From Humibacter albus DSM 18994 (GTDB lineage Bacteria; Actinomycetota; Actinomycetes; Actinomycetales; Microbacteriaceae), in contig NZ_ATXT01000015.1 of the NCBI RefSeq assembly GCF_000421825.1, positions 62,001 to 126,000 on the forward strand: DNA of 64,000 bases, in the 5' to 3' direction. A program made the translations under genes and the position numbers. This document shows positions 8,957 through 17,000 of the stretch, one piece after another. Each line of letters opens with the position of its first letter. Position 1 is the first letter of the stretch. The notes under the pieces are model-generated. The model saw nothing but the letters and a program-made list of their open reading frames with translations, was not told the origin of the DNA and ran no database searches.

Positions 8957-10885
8957 ATGTCTCCGCACACCCGCTTCACCGATCTCGGTCCGGCGCCCGC
9001 GCCCGTCGGCGCGCGGCGGCACCTTGCCGGACTCGACGGGATGCGCGCGCTCGCCGTGATCGCGGTGATTGCGTACCACTACACGCCGGCCGGCATGCCG
9101 GGCGGCTTCATCGGCGTCGACGTCTTCTTCGTCATCAGCGGTTTCCTCATCACCTCGCTCCTGATCGGCTCGATCGGCCGCCGCGAGCAGCTGCGCACAT
9201 TCTGGATGCGCCGTGCCCGGCGTCTGCTGCCCGCTCTCGTCGTGCTCGTGCTCGTCTGTTCGACCGCGGCTCTGCTCGTCGGCGGTGATGTGCTCGCGGG
9301 CATCGGCTCGCAGATCGCCGGCGCGTTCACGTTCAGCAGCAACTGGGTCTACGTGGCGCTCGACCAGAGCTACTTCACGGCGGATGCCCCGCAGCTGTTC
9401 CGCAATCTCTGGTCGCTCGCCGTCGAGGAGCAGTTCTACCTCGTTTGGCCGCTCCTCGTTCTCGCCCTCCTCACCCGGATGCCCCGCCGCGGCCGTGCCA
9501 TCGTGCCGCTCGTGCTCGCCGGCCTCTCGGTGGCCGCCATGGCGCTCCTGTACACGCCGGGAGGCGATCCGAGCCGTGTCTACTACGGCACGGACACCCA
9601 CTTCTTCGGCCTCGCGCTCGGCGCGGCGCTGGCTCTTGCGCTCGACCGAGCGGACCGCTGGGATCTCTACGGGCAGGAGACGACAGGACAGCGCCTGACC
9701 CGGCGTTGGGCGCCGACGATCGGCATCGTGTCGCTGGTCGCCCTCGCCGGGTACGCGGTGTTCGTGCCCGACTCGAGTCCGCTCAACTACGACGGCGGCC
9801 TGATGCTCGTCTCGGTTCTGGCCGCCGCACTGATCTGGTCGGTCACGCGCCCGGGCTCCCTTCTCGGCAGAACACTCGACATGCGCCCGTTGCGCGCGAT
9901 CGGCGTGCGCTCGTACGGCCTCTACCTCTGGCACTGGCCCGTCTTCGTGCTCGTCGCGGCCGCGGTCGGCACCGCAGGCGGGGTCGCAGGGGCCGTCTCG
10001 CCCTGGTTCGTGCCTCTGACCGCGCTGGCGATCAGCGCGGTTGCCACGTGGCTGTCGTACCGCTTCATCGAGACCCCGGTGCGCCACAACGGGTTCCGGA
10101 TGCTGCTGCGTCCGTTCACGCGCGCGTCCCGGGAACGTCCGGTGCTGCTGGCGGCCGCGTGCGGGGCGTCCGTTCTCGTCGTGCTCGGGGTGGTCGGCAC
10201 GTCGGCGGCGGCCGTCGAGGGCACGAAGGGCACGGCGGCGCAGCAGCAGATCGAGGCCGGGCAGCGCGCGATCGAGCGGGCGCGGCAGCTGAAACCGACT
10301 CCCCCGGCGTCGCCGGGCACGACCGCGACCCCGAGCGCCACGGCGAGCGCCGCCCCCACGCCGGCGCCGACCTCGTCGAACGACCCGATCGTCGCACCCG
10401 CGCCTCGGGACGGCAGCGGCATCACGGCGATCGGCGATTCGGTCATGCTCGCATCCGCGCCCGCGCTCGTGCAGGCGTTCCCCGGTATCGACATCGACGC
10501 TGTCGTCTCCCGTTCGCCGCGGGATGCCCCGGCGCTGATCACGCAGAAGGCGCAGGCGGGCACGCTGAGGCACACCGTGCTGATCGGGCTCGGCACGAAC
10601 GGCTACCTCGGCACCGGGACGCTCGATCGGGTGCTGGCGGCGGTCGGCCCCGACCGCGACGTCGTGTTCGTCAACATCTATGCCGATCGTCCGTGGCAGG
10701 GCGAGGTGGACGGCGACCTGGCAGCATTCGTCGCAGCGCACCCGGCGACGACGGCACTGGCCGACTGGCACGACGCCATCGCGCAGCGCCTGGATCTGCT
10801 GGGGCCCGACCACATCCATCCCGGCGGGCAGGGCGGCATCCTCTACGCGTCGTGCGTGGCGAAGGCGCTGGACCGGCTCGACTGA
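8957..10885 (+). CDS. Membrane O-acyltransferase with C-terminal SGNH domain (OafA/YrhL type)
   Basis: The 642-residue protein starts with an acyltransferase-3 domain: GLDGMRALAVIAVIAYHYTP holds the family histidine, and GFIGVDVFFVISGFLIT is the second family signature. About ten membrane helices run to residue ~400. After an Ala/Thr/Pro-rich linker (about 440-475) an SGNH-like domain begins with ITAIGDSVML and ends with the Asp/His pair in DHIHPGGQGG. Such fused proteins O-acetylate cell-wall or surface polysaccharides outside the membrane. The acceptor cannot be told from the sequence. It is apparently a single-gene unit after the pst operon. Confidence 0.92.
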   Translation: MSPHTRFTDLGPAPAPVGARRHLAGLDGMRALAVIAVIAYHYTPAGMPGGFIGVDVFFVISGFLITSLLIGSIGRREQLRTFWMRRARRLLPALVVLVLVCSTAALLVGGDVLAGIGSQIAGAFTFSSNWVYVALDQSYFTADAPQLFRNLWSLAVEEQFYLVWPLLVLALLTRMPRRGRAIVPLVLAGLSVAAMALLYTPGGDPSRVYYGTDTHFFGLALGAALALALDRADRWDLYGQETTGQRLTRRWAPTIGIVSLVALAGYAVFVPDSSPLNYDGGLMLVSVLAAALIWSVTRPGSLLGRTLDMRPLRAIGVRSYGLYLWHWPVFVLVAAAVGTAGGVAGAVSPWFVPLTALAISAVATWLSYRFIETPVRHNGFRMLLRPFTRASRERPVLLAAACGASVLVVLGVVGTSAAAVEGTKGTAAQQQIEAGQRAIERARQLKPTPPASPGTTATPSATASAAPTPAPTSSNDPIVAPAPRDGSGITAIGDSVMLASAPALVQAFPGIDIDAVVSRSPRDAPALITQKAQAGTLRHTVLIGLGTNGYLGTGTLDRVLAAVGPDRDVVFVNIYADRPWQGEVDGDLAAFVAAHPATTALADWHDAIAQRLDLLGPDHIHPGGQGGILYASCVAKALDRLD

Positions 10886-10954
10886 GGCGGCACCTCGGGC
10901 AGGCATCCGCCGGCGTGCGCGCAGTCCAGCGTGCTCAGTCCAGCGGCGCGCTGC

Positions 10955-11593
10955 TCAATCCAGCGACTCGCTACGCCACAGGCCCGCCGAGGCTGCCAAC
11001 TCGGACGCGAACTCCGAGAAGCGCAGCGCGCGGCGGGTGAGCGCTGTGGCGCGCTCCGGCTCCGTGGGGTCGGCGTCGTCGGCGAGGCTGGTGCATCCTG
11101 CGGCGCTGACGCGGCAGAACGCTGCGGCGCGCTCCAGCGCCACGGCGAAGTCGCCCTCGAAGACGCCGCGCAGGATGCGGTCCGCCAGCTCGATGATCTC
11201 GGCCGGGCCGGTCGGTGTCTCGGCGCCGGCGACGACGGGATCGATGGATGCCAGCACCTCCGCTCCACGCTGGTACTGCAGGCTCGTGGCGTGGGGATCC
11301 TCGCGGATGGCCAGCCGCAGCAGGTAGATGCGCCAGAGAGCGCCAGGCAGGCTGTGCGCGGCCGCGTGCGACCACAGCTCGGCGATGGCGTCGATGCCGT
11401 TCTCATCGGTGTAGCCGACCAGGCGCGAGACGATCTCCGGGTCGGGGTTGCGACGCACCCGTTCGAGCAGGGCCGCCGCGGTCTCGTGAGCGACCCGGCT
11501 GGCCTGGGCGGGATCGTCGGCACCGTGCAGGTTGTCGAACTTGGCGGCGGGGAACTTCGTCGGCTTGTGGAAGGGGCGGCGGTCGTCGGTCAT
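10955..11593 (-). CDS. Conserved actinobacterial protein of unknown function
   Basis: This is a 212-residue soluble protein without signal peptide or membrane segment. It begins MTDDRRPFHKPTKFPAAKFD and is rich in Ala, Leu, Arg and Glu, consistent with an all-helical fold. The middle part reads ELWSHAAAHSLPGALWRIYL. Two cysteines (FCRVSAAGC) lie near the C-terminus. I recall similar proteins being widespread in actinobacteria and sometimes misnamed as an RNA polymerase beta subunit, but I see no polymerase motif. It converges with the acyltransferase gene, and its start lies about 120 bases from the tRNA-like gene. Confidence 0.75.
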   Translation of the reverse strand: MTDDRRPFHKPTKFPAAKFDNLHGADDPAQASRVAHETAAALLERVRRNPDPEIVSRLVGYTDENGIDAIAELWSHAAAHSLPGALWRIYLLRLAIREDPHATSLQYQRGAEVLASIDPVVAGAETPTGPAEIIELADRILRGVFEGDFAVALERAAAFCRVSAAGCTSLADDADPTEPERATALTRRALRFSEFASELAASAGLWRSESLD

Positions 11594-11699
11594 CGAATCC
11601 AGGATCGCGTATCGGACGCGGGAGCGCTATCCGGTCCCTGTCGGAAGGTCGGAGGCTGCGACTACCGTGATCATGCCGGGGACAGATCTGAAGGATGTC

Positions 11700-12251
11700 A
11701 TGGACGACGAAGCGGTGCCCCCGGAGAATTACGATATCTCGACCCACCGGTTAAAAGCCGGTTGCTCTGCCTCTGAGCTACGGGGGCCTGGTGCAGAGCC
11801 GCACAAGGTGTGCGGAACGTGTCTTGAGTCTAAGCCACTGTCGGAATTCAACAGACGCACGGCGAGCTCTGACGGCTTGCAGTCGGTCTGTCGCGGCTGC
11901 AATCGGGCCTCAGCGCGACACTACTACGCGATGAATCAGGCGAAACATGTCGAAGTGATCGGCGCCCGCAAAAGGGAACAGATCCGCAAGCTCCATGCAG
12001 TGCTCGCAACATACCTGCGTGAACATCCGTGCGTCGATTGCGGAGCCTCGGATCTTCGCGTCCTCGACTTCGATCATCGTCCAGGCGTTGAGAAGCGCGA
12101 CGCCGTGATGAGACTCGTGGCACTGGGTTTCGGACAGGCCGTCGTCCTGGCTGAGATCGCGAAGTGTGATGTGCGTTGCCGAAACTGCCACGCGATTGTC
12201 ACCTACAAGCGAATGGGCGACAACTGGCGTTCTCGCGCGATGGGGGAATGA
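11700..12251 (+). CDS. HNH-type endonuclease-like zinc protein, start overlapping antisense tRNA
   Basis: The conserved part begins at KVCGTCLESKPLSEFN, a treble-clef-like knuckle (CGTC and, later, CRGC). It continues with an HNH-like core: CVDCGASDLRVLDFDH, then CDVRCRNCHAIVTYKR. Proteins of this type are small HNH nucleases common in actinobacteria and their phages. ATG 11700 has AAGGA four bases upstream, but then residues 6-30 are antisense translation of the tRNA-like gene. GTG 11808, just upstream of the knuckle, is the alternative start that avoids this. The lower GC of this gene compared with its neighbours is consistent with transfer. Confidence 0.7.
   Translation: MDDEAVPPENYDISTHRLKAGCSASELRGPGAEPHKVCGTCLESKPLSEFNRRTASSDGLQSVCRGCNRASARHYYAMNQAKHVEVIGARKREQIRKLHAVLATYLREHPCVDCGASDLRVLDFDHRPGVEKRDAVMRLVALGFGQAVVLAEIAKCDVRCRNCHAIVTYKRMGDNWRSRAMGE
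11716..11787 (-). tRNA. tRNA-Lys(UUU)-like gene with abnormal T-arm
   Basis: On the minus strand the acceptor stem GCCCCCG/CGGGGGC, D-arm GCTC/GAGC, and anticodon arm ACCGG-CTTTTAA-CCGGT (anticodon TTT) are intact, with discriminator A. The T-arm reads GAGAT-ATCGTAA-TTCTC: the fifth pair is T-T, and the conserved G53-C61, T54 and A58 are missing. CCA is not encoded. It is therefore either a divergent functional tRNA-Lys or a decaying copy. It lies entirely inside the plus-strand HNH reading frame. Confidence 0.7.
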
Positions 12252-12341
12252 TTGTGCTGCACCCTGCGTTCGATACCTATGCAAACGCATACACCAACCG
12301 ATCGGAGACGCCGACCGGTTCACGGCGGGAGGGTAGTTCCC

Positions 12342-13535
12342 ATGCAGTTCGGCATCTTCTCGGTCAGCGACATCACGCGCGACCCGGTCACCGGCACCAC
12401 GCCGAGCGAGGCCGAGCGCATCGACGCCGTCGTCCGGATGGCGGTGAAGGCCGAGGAAGCCGGCTTGGATGTCTTCGCCATCGGCGAGCATCACAACCCT
12501 CCGTTCTTCTCGTCGTCGCCGACCACCCTGCTCGCGCACATCGCCGCGCTGACGACGCGTCTGATCGTCACCACCTCGACCACGCTGATCACCACGAACG
12601 ACCCGGTGCGCATCGCCGAGGAGTACGCGATGCTCCAGCACCTCTCGAAGGGGCGCATGGACCTCATGCTCGGACGCGGGAACACGGCGCCGGTGTATCC
12701 ATGGTTCGGCCAGGACATCCGCCAGGGCCTCCCGCTCGCCCTCGAGCACTACAACCTGCTGCACCGCCTCTGGCGCGAGGACGTCGTGGACTGGGAGGGC
12801 CACTTCCGCACCCCGCTGCAGGGCTTCACCTCGACGCCGCGCCCGCTCGACGACGTGCCGCCGTTCGTGTGGCACGGCTCGATCCGCACGCCCGAGATCG
12901 CGGAGCAGGCCGCCTACTACGGCGACGGCTTCTTCGCCAACCACATCTTCTGGCCGAAGGAGCACACCCAGCGCATGGTGGAGTTCTACCGCCAGCGCTT
13001 CGAGCACCACGGCCACGGCACGGCGAAGCAGGCGATCGTCGGGCTCGGCGGTCAGACGTACATCGCGAAGAACTCGCAGGACGCGCACGAGGAGTTCCGG
13101 CCGTACTTCAACGAAGCGCCCGTGTACGGGAACGGCCCCACCATGGAGCAGTTCACCGAGATGACGCCGCTCACGGTCGGAAGTCCGCAGGAGGTCATCG
13201 ACAAGACGCTCGGCTTCCGCGACTACGTGGGGGACTATCAGCGCCAGCTGTTCCTCGTCGACCATGCCGGACTCCCCCTCGACGCCGTCCTCGACCAGAT
13301 CGACCTGCTCGGCAGCGAGGTGGTGCCCGTGCTGCGTCGCGAGTTCGCCTCGTTGCGGGACCCCGAGGTTCCGGATGCCCCCACCCACGCCGGTCTCGTG
13401 AAGGCCAAGTACGGAGATGCGCAACCTCGCCAGCCCCGTCCGAACGCCAACCGCGGCGACAACGTGACGGGCGGCTCCCCGTATCAGGACAGCGAGGCCG
13501 TCGCGCGCTCGCCGTTCGGTGAGGAGTTGGGCTGA
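12342..13535 (+). CDS. LLM class flavin-dependent oxidoreductase, CE1758 type
   Basis: This is a 397-residue luciferase-like monooxygenase. It starts MQFGIFSVSDITRDPVTG, includes EEAGLDVFAIGEHHNPPFF and the flavin-binding stretch GRMDLMLGRGN, and has a long C-terminal tail. The start at 12342 has GGGAGGG about nine bases upstream; an in-frame ATG at 12252 would add 30 poorly conserved residues. The next gene is a flavin reductase that could supply FMNH2, the usual partner arrangement for this family. The natural substrate is unknown. Confidence 0.9.
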   Translation: MQFGIFSVSDITRDPVTGTTPSEAERIDAVVRMAVKAEEAGLDVFAIGEHHNPPFFSSSPTTLLAHIAALTTRLIVTTSTTLITTNDPVRIAEEYAMLQHLSKGRMDLMLGRGNTAPVYPWFGQDIRQGLPLALEHYNLLHRLWREDVVDWEGHFRTPLQGFTSTPRPLDDVPPFVWHGSIRTPEIAEQAAYYGDGFFANHIFWPKEHTQRMVEFYRQRFEHHGHGTAKQAIVGLGGQTYIAKNSQDAHEEFRPYFNEAPVYGNGPTMEQFTEMTPLTVGSPQEVIDKTLGFRDYVGDYQRQLFLVDHAGLPLDAVLDQIDLLGSEVVPVLRREFASLRDPEVPDAPTHAGLVKAKYGDAQPRQPRPNANRGDNVTGGSPYQDSEAVARSPFGEELG

Positions 13536-13536
13536 G

Positions 13537-14268
13537 ATGGCAGACACCGAATCGAACTCCGCGGCATCGCGCACGTTCCGCCTCGCCGTCGTGAACGCCG
13601 GCATCAGCGATCCCTCGTCGACGAAGCTGCTGGCCGACCGCGTCGCGCAGGCCGTCAGCGACCTTGCCACCCGGCGCGGCCACCGCGTGCAGGTGCGGAC
13701 GATCGATCTGCGAGAGCTGCTGCCCGAGCTGTCGGGGGCACTGGCATCCGGTCTGCTCGGCCCCAAGTTCACCGCGGCGGTCGACGCCCTGCGCGAGGCA
13801 GACGGTGTGATCGCCTCGACTCCGGTGTACAAGGCGGGGCCGAGCGGCCTGTTCGACTCGTTCTTCCAGGTGCTCGACAACGACCTGCTGATCGCGAAGC
13901 CGATCGCCCTGGCCGCCACCGCAGGCACGGCCAGGCACGCTCTCGTCGTGGACGAGCAGATGCGGTCGCTGTTCGCGTACCTGCGCGCCCTGAGTGTTCC
14001 GACCTCGGTGTTCGCCTCGACCGAGGACTGGCAGGACAAGTCGCTCGGCTCGCGCATCGATCGCGCGGCTTTCGAGCTGCTGCTGCTCATGGAGAGCGGC
14101 TTCGAGCGCGACGTGCGCGGGGAGAGCTGGCGGCGGTACCAGCACGAGTACGGCAGCGCGGGCGGCTCCGAGCTGACGATCGATCTCGACACCGACCTGA
14201 TGCGGCTGGCAACCGGTGGGTCGCTCAAGCCGACGGGCTCGACCATCGAGGGCATCGACGAGGATTAG
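13537..14268 (+). CDS. NADPH-dependent FMN reductase, CE1759 type
   Basis: This 243-residue flavodoxin-like reductase has the opening strand FRLAVVNAGISDPSSTKLLAD, the loop TIDLRELLPELSGAL, and the flavin region VIASTPVYKAGPSGLFDSFF. It starts one base after the stop of the monooxygenase gene, with GAGGAG about ten bases upstream, so the two are co-transcribed. It most likely provides reduced FMN to the partner. The pairing matches the CE1758/CE1759 duo known from corynebacteria. Confidence 0.9.
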   Translation: MADTESNSAASRTFRLAVVNAGISDPSSTKLLADRVAQAVSDLATRRGHRVQVRTIDLRELLPELSGALASGLLGPKFTAAVDALREADGVIASTPVYKAGPSGLFDSFFQVLDNDLLIAKPIALAATAGTARHALVVDEQMRSLFAYLRALSVPTSVFASTEDWQDKSLGSRIDRAAFELLLLMESGFERDVRGESWRRYQHEYGSAGGSELTIDLDTDLMRLATGGSLKPTGSTIEGIDED

Positions 14269-14316
14269 GGGCTGCGCTCCCGGCTCTCTGCTCGCTATGC
14301 TGGGCGCATCCCAGTA

Positions 14317-14328
14317 GAGAGCGCTCTC
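14317..14328 (+). promoter_or_regulatory. LacI-family operator palindrome upstream of GH1 gene
   Basis: GAGAGCGCTCTC is a perfect 12-bp palindrome with the central GCGC typical of LacI-family operators such as CebR in actinobacteria. It sits 60 bases upstream of the beta-glucosidase start, just after a TATGCT -10-like hexamer (14296). Repression by a LacI-type protein sensing a glucoside is inferred. No LacI-type gene is present in this window. Confidence 0.75.
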
Positions 14329-14388
14329 AAGGGTGTGCGCTGCGCCACGGGCGCATCCTCGCGGAGCCCGAGGCGAAGGCGACTCGTG

Positions 14389-15972
14389 ATGCATCTCCAG
14401 GCTCCCCCGAACTCTTCCGACGGCGCTGGCTCCTCCGTCGGTGCTGGCTCCTCCGACGGCGCTGGCTCCTCAGACGGCGCTGGCTCTCCCGATCACGCTG
14501 AGCGGCGACCCGGCGTGACGCGTCGCCAGCTCCTGGGCGCAGCCGGTGCCCTGGCCGCTAGCGGCTTCGGCGTCGGCGCACTCGCCGGCTGCACCCCCAC
14601 GCAGGCGACCGCCACGCACACCGGGTGGGCGCCGCCGGCGGCACCCATGAAGTTCCCGAAGGGCTACGTCTGGGGAGCCGCGACCAGCGCCTACCAGATC
14701 GAGGGCGCGTGGAACGCGGACGGCAAGGGCCCGTCCATCTGGGACACATTCAGCCACGCGGGCGAGGGTCACATCGCGGACGGGTCGACCGGAGACGTCG
14801 CGGCCGATCACTACCACCTGTGGAGTCACGACCTCGACCTGCTGAAGCGGCTCGGCGTCGGGGCGTACCGCTTCTCCCTCTCGTGGCCGCGCATCCAGCC
14901 CACAGGATCCGGAGCGGTGAACCAGAAGGGCCTCGACTTCTACAAGCGGCTTCTCGACGGACTCGGCGAGCGAGGCATCCGCCCGGCGATCACGCTGTTC
15001 CACTGGGATCTGCCGCAGCCCCTACAGGATGCCGGCGGCTGGCCGAGCCGCGACACTGCGAATCGCTTCGCCGACTACGCCGATATCGTGTTCGGCGCGT
15101 TCGGCGACATCGACGCCGAGTGGCTCACGCTGAACGAGCCGAAGACGCTCGCCTACAACGGCTACTGGTACGGCAGCCACGCGCCGGGAATCATGGACCC
15201 GAACGCGGCTGCCGCGGCCGTTCACCATCAGCTTCTCGCGCACGGGCTTACGGTGCAGGCGTTCACCGCGCACGGGGTGAAGGGCCGTATCGGGCCGGTG
15301 CTGAACCTCACTCCGGTGAAGCCGACGGATGCGGCGGCGAAGGAGCAGACGAAGAACGTCGACGCCGTGCAGAACACCCTCTTCCTCGACCCGGTGCTGA
15401 AGGGCGTGTATCCGACGAACGCCATCGGAACCGCCAACGGGCAGCTGCCGGCCGATCCTGACCGGTTCGCCGCGCTCGTGAAGGACGGCGACCTGAAGAT
15501 CATCGCCTCTCCCATCGGGATGCTCGGGGTGAACTACTACGGCGTCGCCGGCGTGGATCTCAACGGCACCATGGTGAAGATCCACAAGACCTCCACCGCC
15601 GACTGGGAGCAGATCTGGGCGCCGGGGCTCTACGAACTGCTCATGCGACTGAAGAAGGACTACAAGAAGGTGCCGATCCTCATCACCGAGAACGGCGTCC
15701 CCGACGACCTGATGCAGAACGGGCTCAAGGACACCGCCCGCATCGACTACCTGCGCTCGCACTTCCAGCAGGCGGCACGGGCCATCGAGGCGGGTGTGCC
15801 GCTTCAGGGTCACTACGTGTGGGCGCTGATCGACAACTTCGAGTGGGCCGAGGGCTACACGGAGCGCTTCGGTCTCGTGAACGTGAACTTCGACACGTTG
15901 AAACGCACCCCGAAGAAGAGCTTCGGCTGGTATGCCGACGTGATCGAGAAGAACGCCGTCGCTCCGAAGTAG
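14389..15972 (+). CDS. GH1 beta-glucosidase, Tat-type lipoprotein
   Basis: This is a family-1 glycosidase of 527 residues. The catalytic acid/base is E250 in TLNEPK and the nucleophile E434 in ITENG; KGYVWGAATSAYQIEGAW is the family's N-terminal signature. Unusually for actinobacterial GH1, an export signal precedes it: twin arginines at 45-46 (TRRQLLGAAGALAASG) and a lipobox GALAGC with Cys68. The enzyme should therefore be anchored outside the membrane and hydrolyse beta-glucosides there. Before the signal lies a repeated SDGAGS leader. ATG 14389 is chosen; an upstream in-frame ATG at 14335 has no better ribosome site. Confidence 0.93.
   Translation: MHLQAPPNSSDGAGSSVGAGSSDGAGSSDGAGSPDHAERRPGVTRRQLLGAAGALAASGFGVGALAGCTPTQATATHTGWAPPAAPMKFPKGYVWGAATSAYQIEGAWNADGKGPSIWDTFSHAGEGHIADGSTGDVAADHYHLWSHDLDLLKRLGVGAYRFSLSWPRIQPTGSGAVNQKGLDFYKRLLDGLGERGIRPAITLFHWDLPQPLQDAGGWPSRDTANRFADYADIVFGAFGDIDAEWLTLNEPKTLAYNGYWYGSHAPGIMDPNAAAAAVHHQLLAHGLTVQAFTAHGVKGRIGPVLNLTPVKPTDAAAKEQTKNVDAVQNTLFLDPVLKGVYPTNAIGTANGQLPADPDRFAALVKDGDLKIIASPIGMLGVNYYGVAGVDLNGTMVKIHKTSTADWEQIWAPGLYELLMRLKKDYKKVPILITENGVPDDLMQNGLKDTARIDYLRSHFQQAARAIEAGVPLQGHYVWALIDNFEWAEGYTERFGLVNVNFDTLKRTPKKSFGWYADVIEKNAVAPK
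14416..14487 (+). repeat. Four 18-bp tandem units in the GH1 leader
   Basis: Units of TCCGACGGCGCTGGCTCC start at 14416, 14434, 14452 and 14470 with one to three changes each. They encode SDGAGS hexapeptides ahead of the twin-arginine motif, which gives the export signal an unusually long n-region. Confidence 0.95.
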
Positions 15973-15994
15973 CGCTCCCGACTCGCTCGCCGTC

Positions 15995-16993
15995 TCAGCG
16001 CTCGACGACCACCTTGCCGACGGTGCGACCGGTCTCGACGAGCCAGTGCGCCTCACGGAACGTCGCAGCGTCCCAACCGTGCAGCACGGTCTGCACCGTG
16101 CTGGTGACGCGACCGGAATCGACGAGGCCCGCGACGGCATCCAGGAGCTCATGCTGCTTCACCATGTCGGGCGTGCGCTGCACCGGCCGGGTGAACATGT
16201 ACTCCCAGTGCCAGGAGAGGCTCTTCGGCTTGAGCGCGTCGAGGTCGAGCTCGCGGGCGGAGTCGATCGAGACGACGGCCCCGAACGGCTTGAGCACGCG
16301 GGCGAAGTCGGCCGCCCGGCCGGCACTGTGGGCGGAGAAGATCCAGTCGACGCCCTCGGGCTCCGCGGACAGCACATCGCCGACGAGATCGCCGTGATGG
16401 TTGGCGGTAGCGGCCGCGCCCAGCGAACGCACCCATTCTCGCTTGTCGTCGCTGGATGCCGTCGCCACCGTGCGTACGCCGGGCAGCAGTTCGCGCACCA
16501 GCTGGAGCAGGATCGAGCCGACGCCGCCGGTCGCTCCCATGACGAGGAGCGCGCCGTGGCTCACGTCGGTGAGCGCGAGCTTGTCGAAGAGCGACTCCCA
16601 CGCGGTGATCGTCGTCAGCGGCAGCGCGGCGGCCTGGGCGAAACCGAGCGAGAGGGGCTTGGCGCCGATGATCCGCTCGTCGACGAGCTGCAGGTCGGCA
16701 TCCGAGCCCTGACGGTCGAGCTGGCCGGCCCACCACACCTCGTCGCCCGGGGCGAAGAGCGTGACACCATCACCCACGGCGCGCACGACGCCGGCGCCGT
16801 CGAAGCCGAGCACGCGTGGCGATCGAAGCGTCGGGCTCGCCGCTCGCTGCTTCACGTCCACCGGGTTGACGGATGCCGCGCGCACCTCGACGAGCACGTC
16901 GTGCGGTCCGGGCTGCGGTTGTGGCAGGTCGACGTCGACGAGGCTGCGGGCATCCAGGATCGGCAGCCCGTCGGTCAGGGCGATCGCGTGCAT
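15995..16993 (-). CDS. Zinc-binding alcohol dehydrogenase family / quinone oxidoreductase
   Basis: This 332-residue MDR-superfamily protein has an N-terminal GroES-like part (PGPHDVLVEVRAASVNPVDVK) and a Rossmann part with LLVMGATGGVGSILLQL for NADPH. The catalytic cysteine of true zinc alcohol dehydrogenases is absent in the N-terminal region, which fits the quinone oxidoreductase (COG0604) branch. It starts seven bases after the aldose-epimerase gene on the same strand, so both are probably one transcript. The substrate is unknown. Confidence 0.88.
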   Translation of the reverse strand: MHAIALTDGLPILDARSLVDVDLPQPQPGPHDVLVEVRAASVNPVDVKQRAASPTLRSPRVLGFDGAGVVRAVGDGVTLFAPGDEVWWAGQLDRQGSDADLQLVDERIIGAKPLSLGFAQAAALPLTTITAWESLFDKLALTDVSHGALLVMGATGGVGSILLQLVRELLPGVRTVATASSDDKREWVRSLGAAATANHHGDLVGDVLSAEPEGVDWIFSAHSAGRAADFARVLKPFGAVVSIDSARELDLDALKPKSLSWHWEYMFTRPVQRTPDMVKQHELLDAVAGLVDSGRVTSTVQTVLHGWDAATFREAHWLVETGRTVGKVVVER

Positions 16994-17000
16994 CTTCGGC

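Noticed and set aside
12252-12341. In-frame upstream ATG extension of the LLM monooxygenase
   Set aside because: The extra residues are Arg/His-rich and unlike the family, and the ATG at 12342 has a strong ribosome site.
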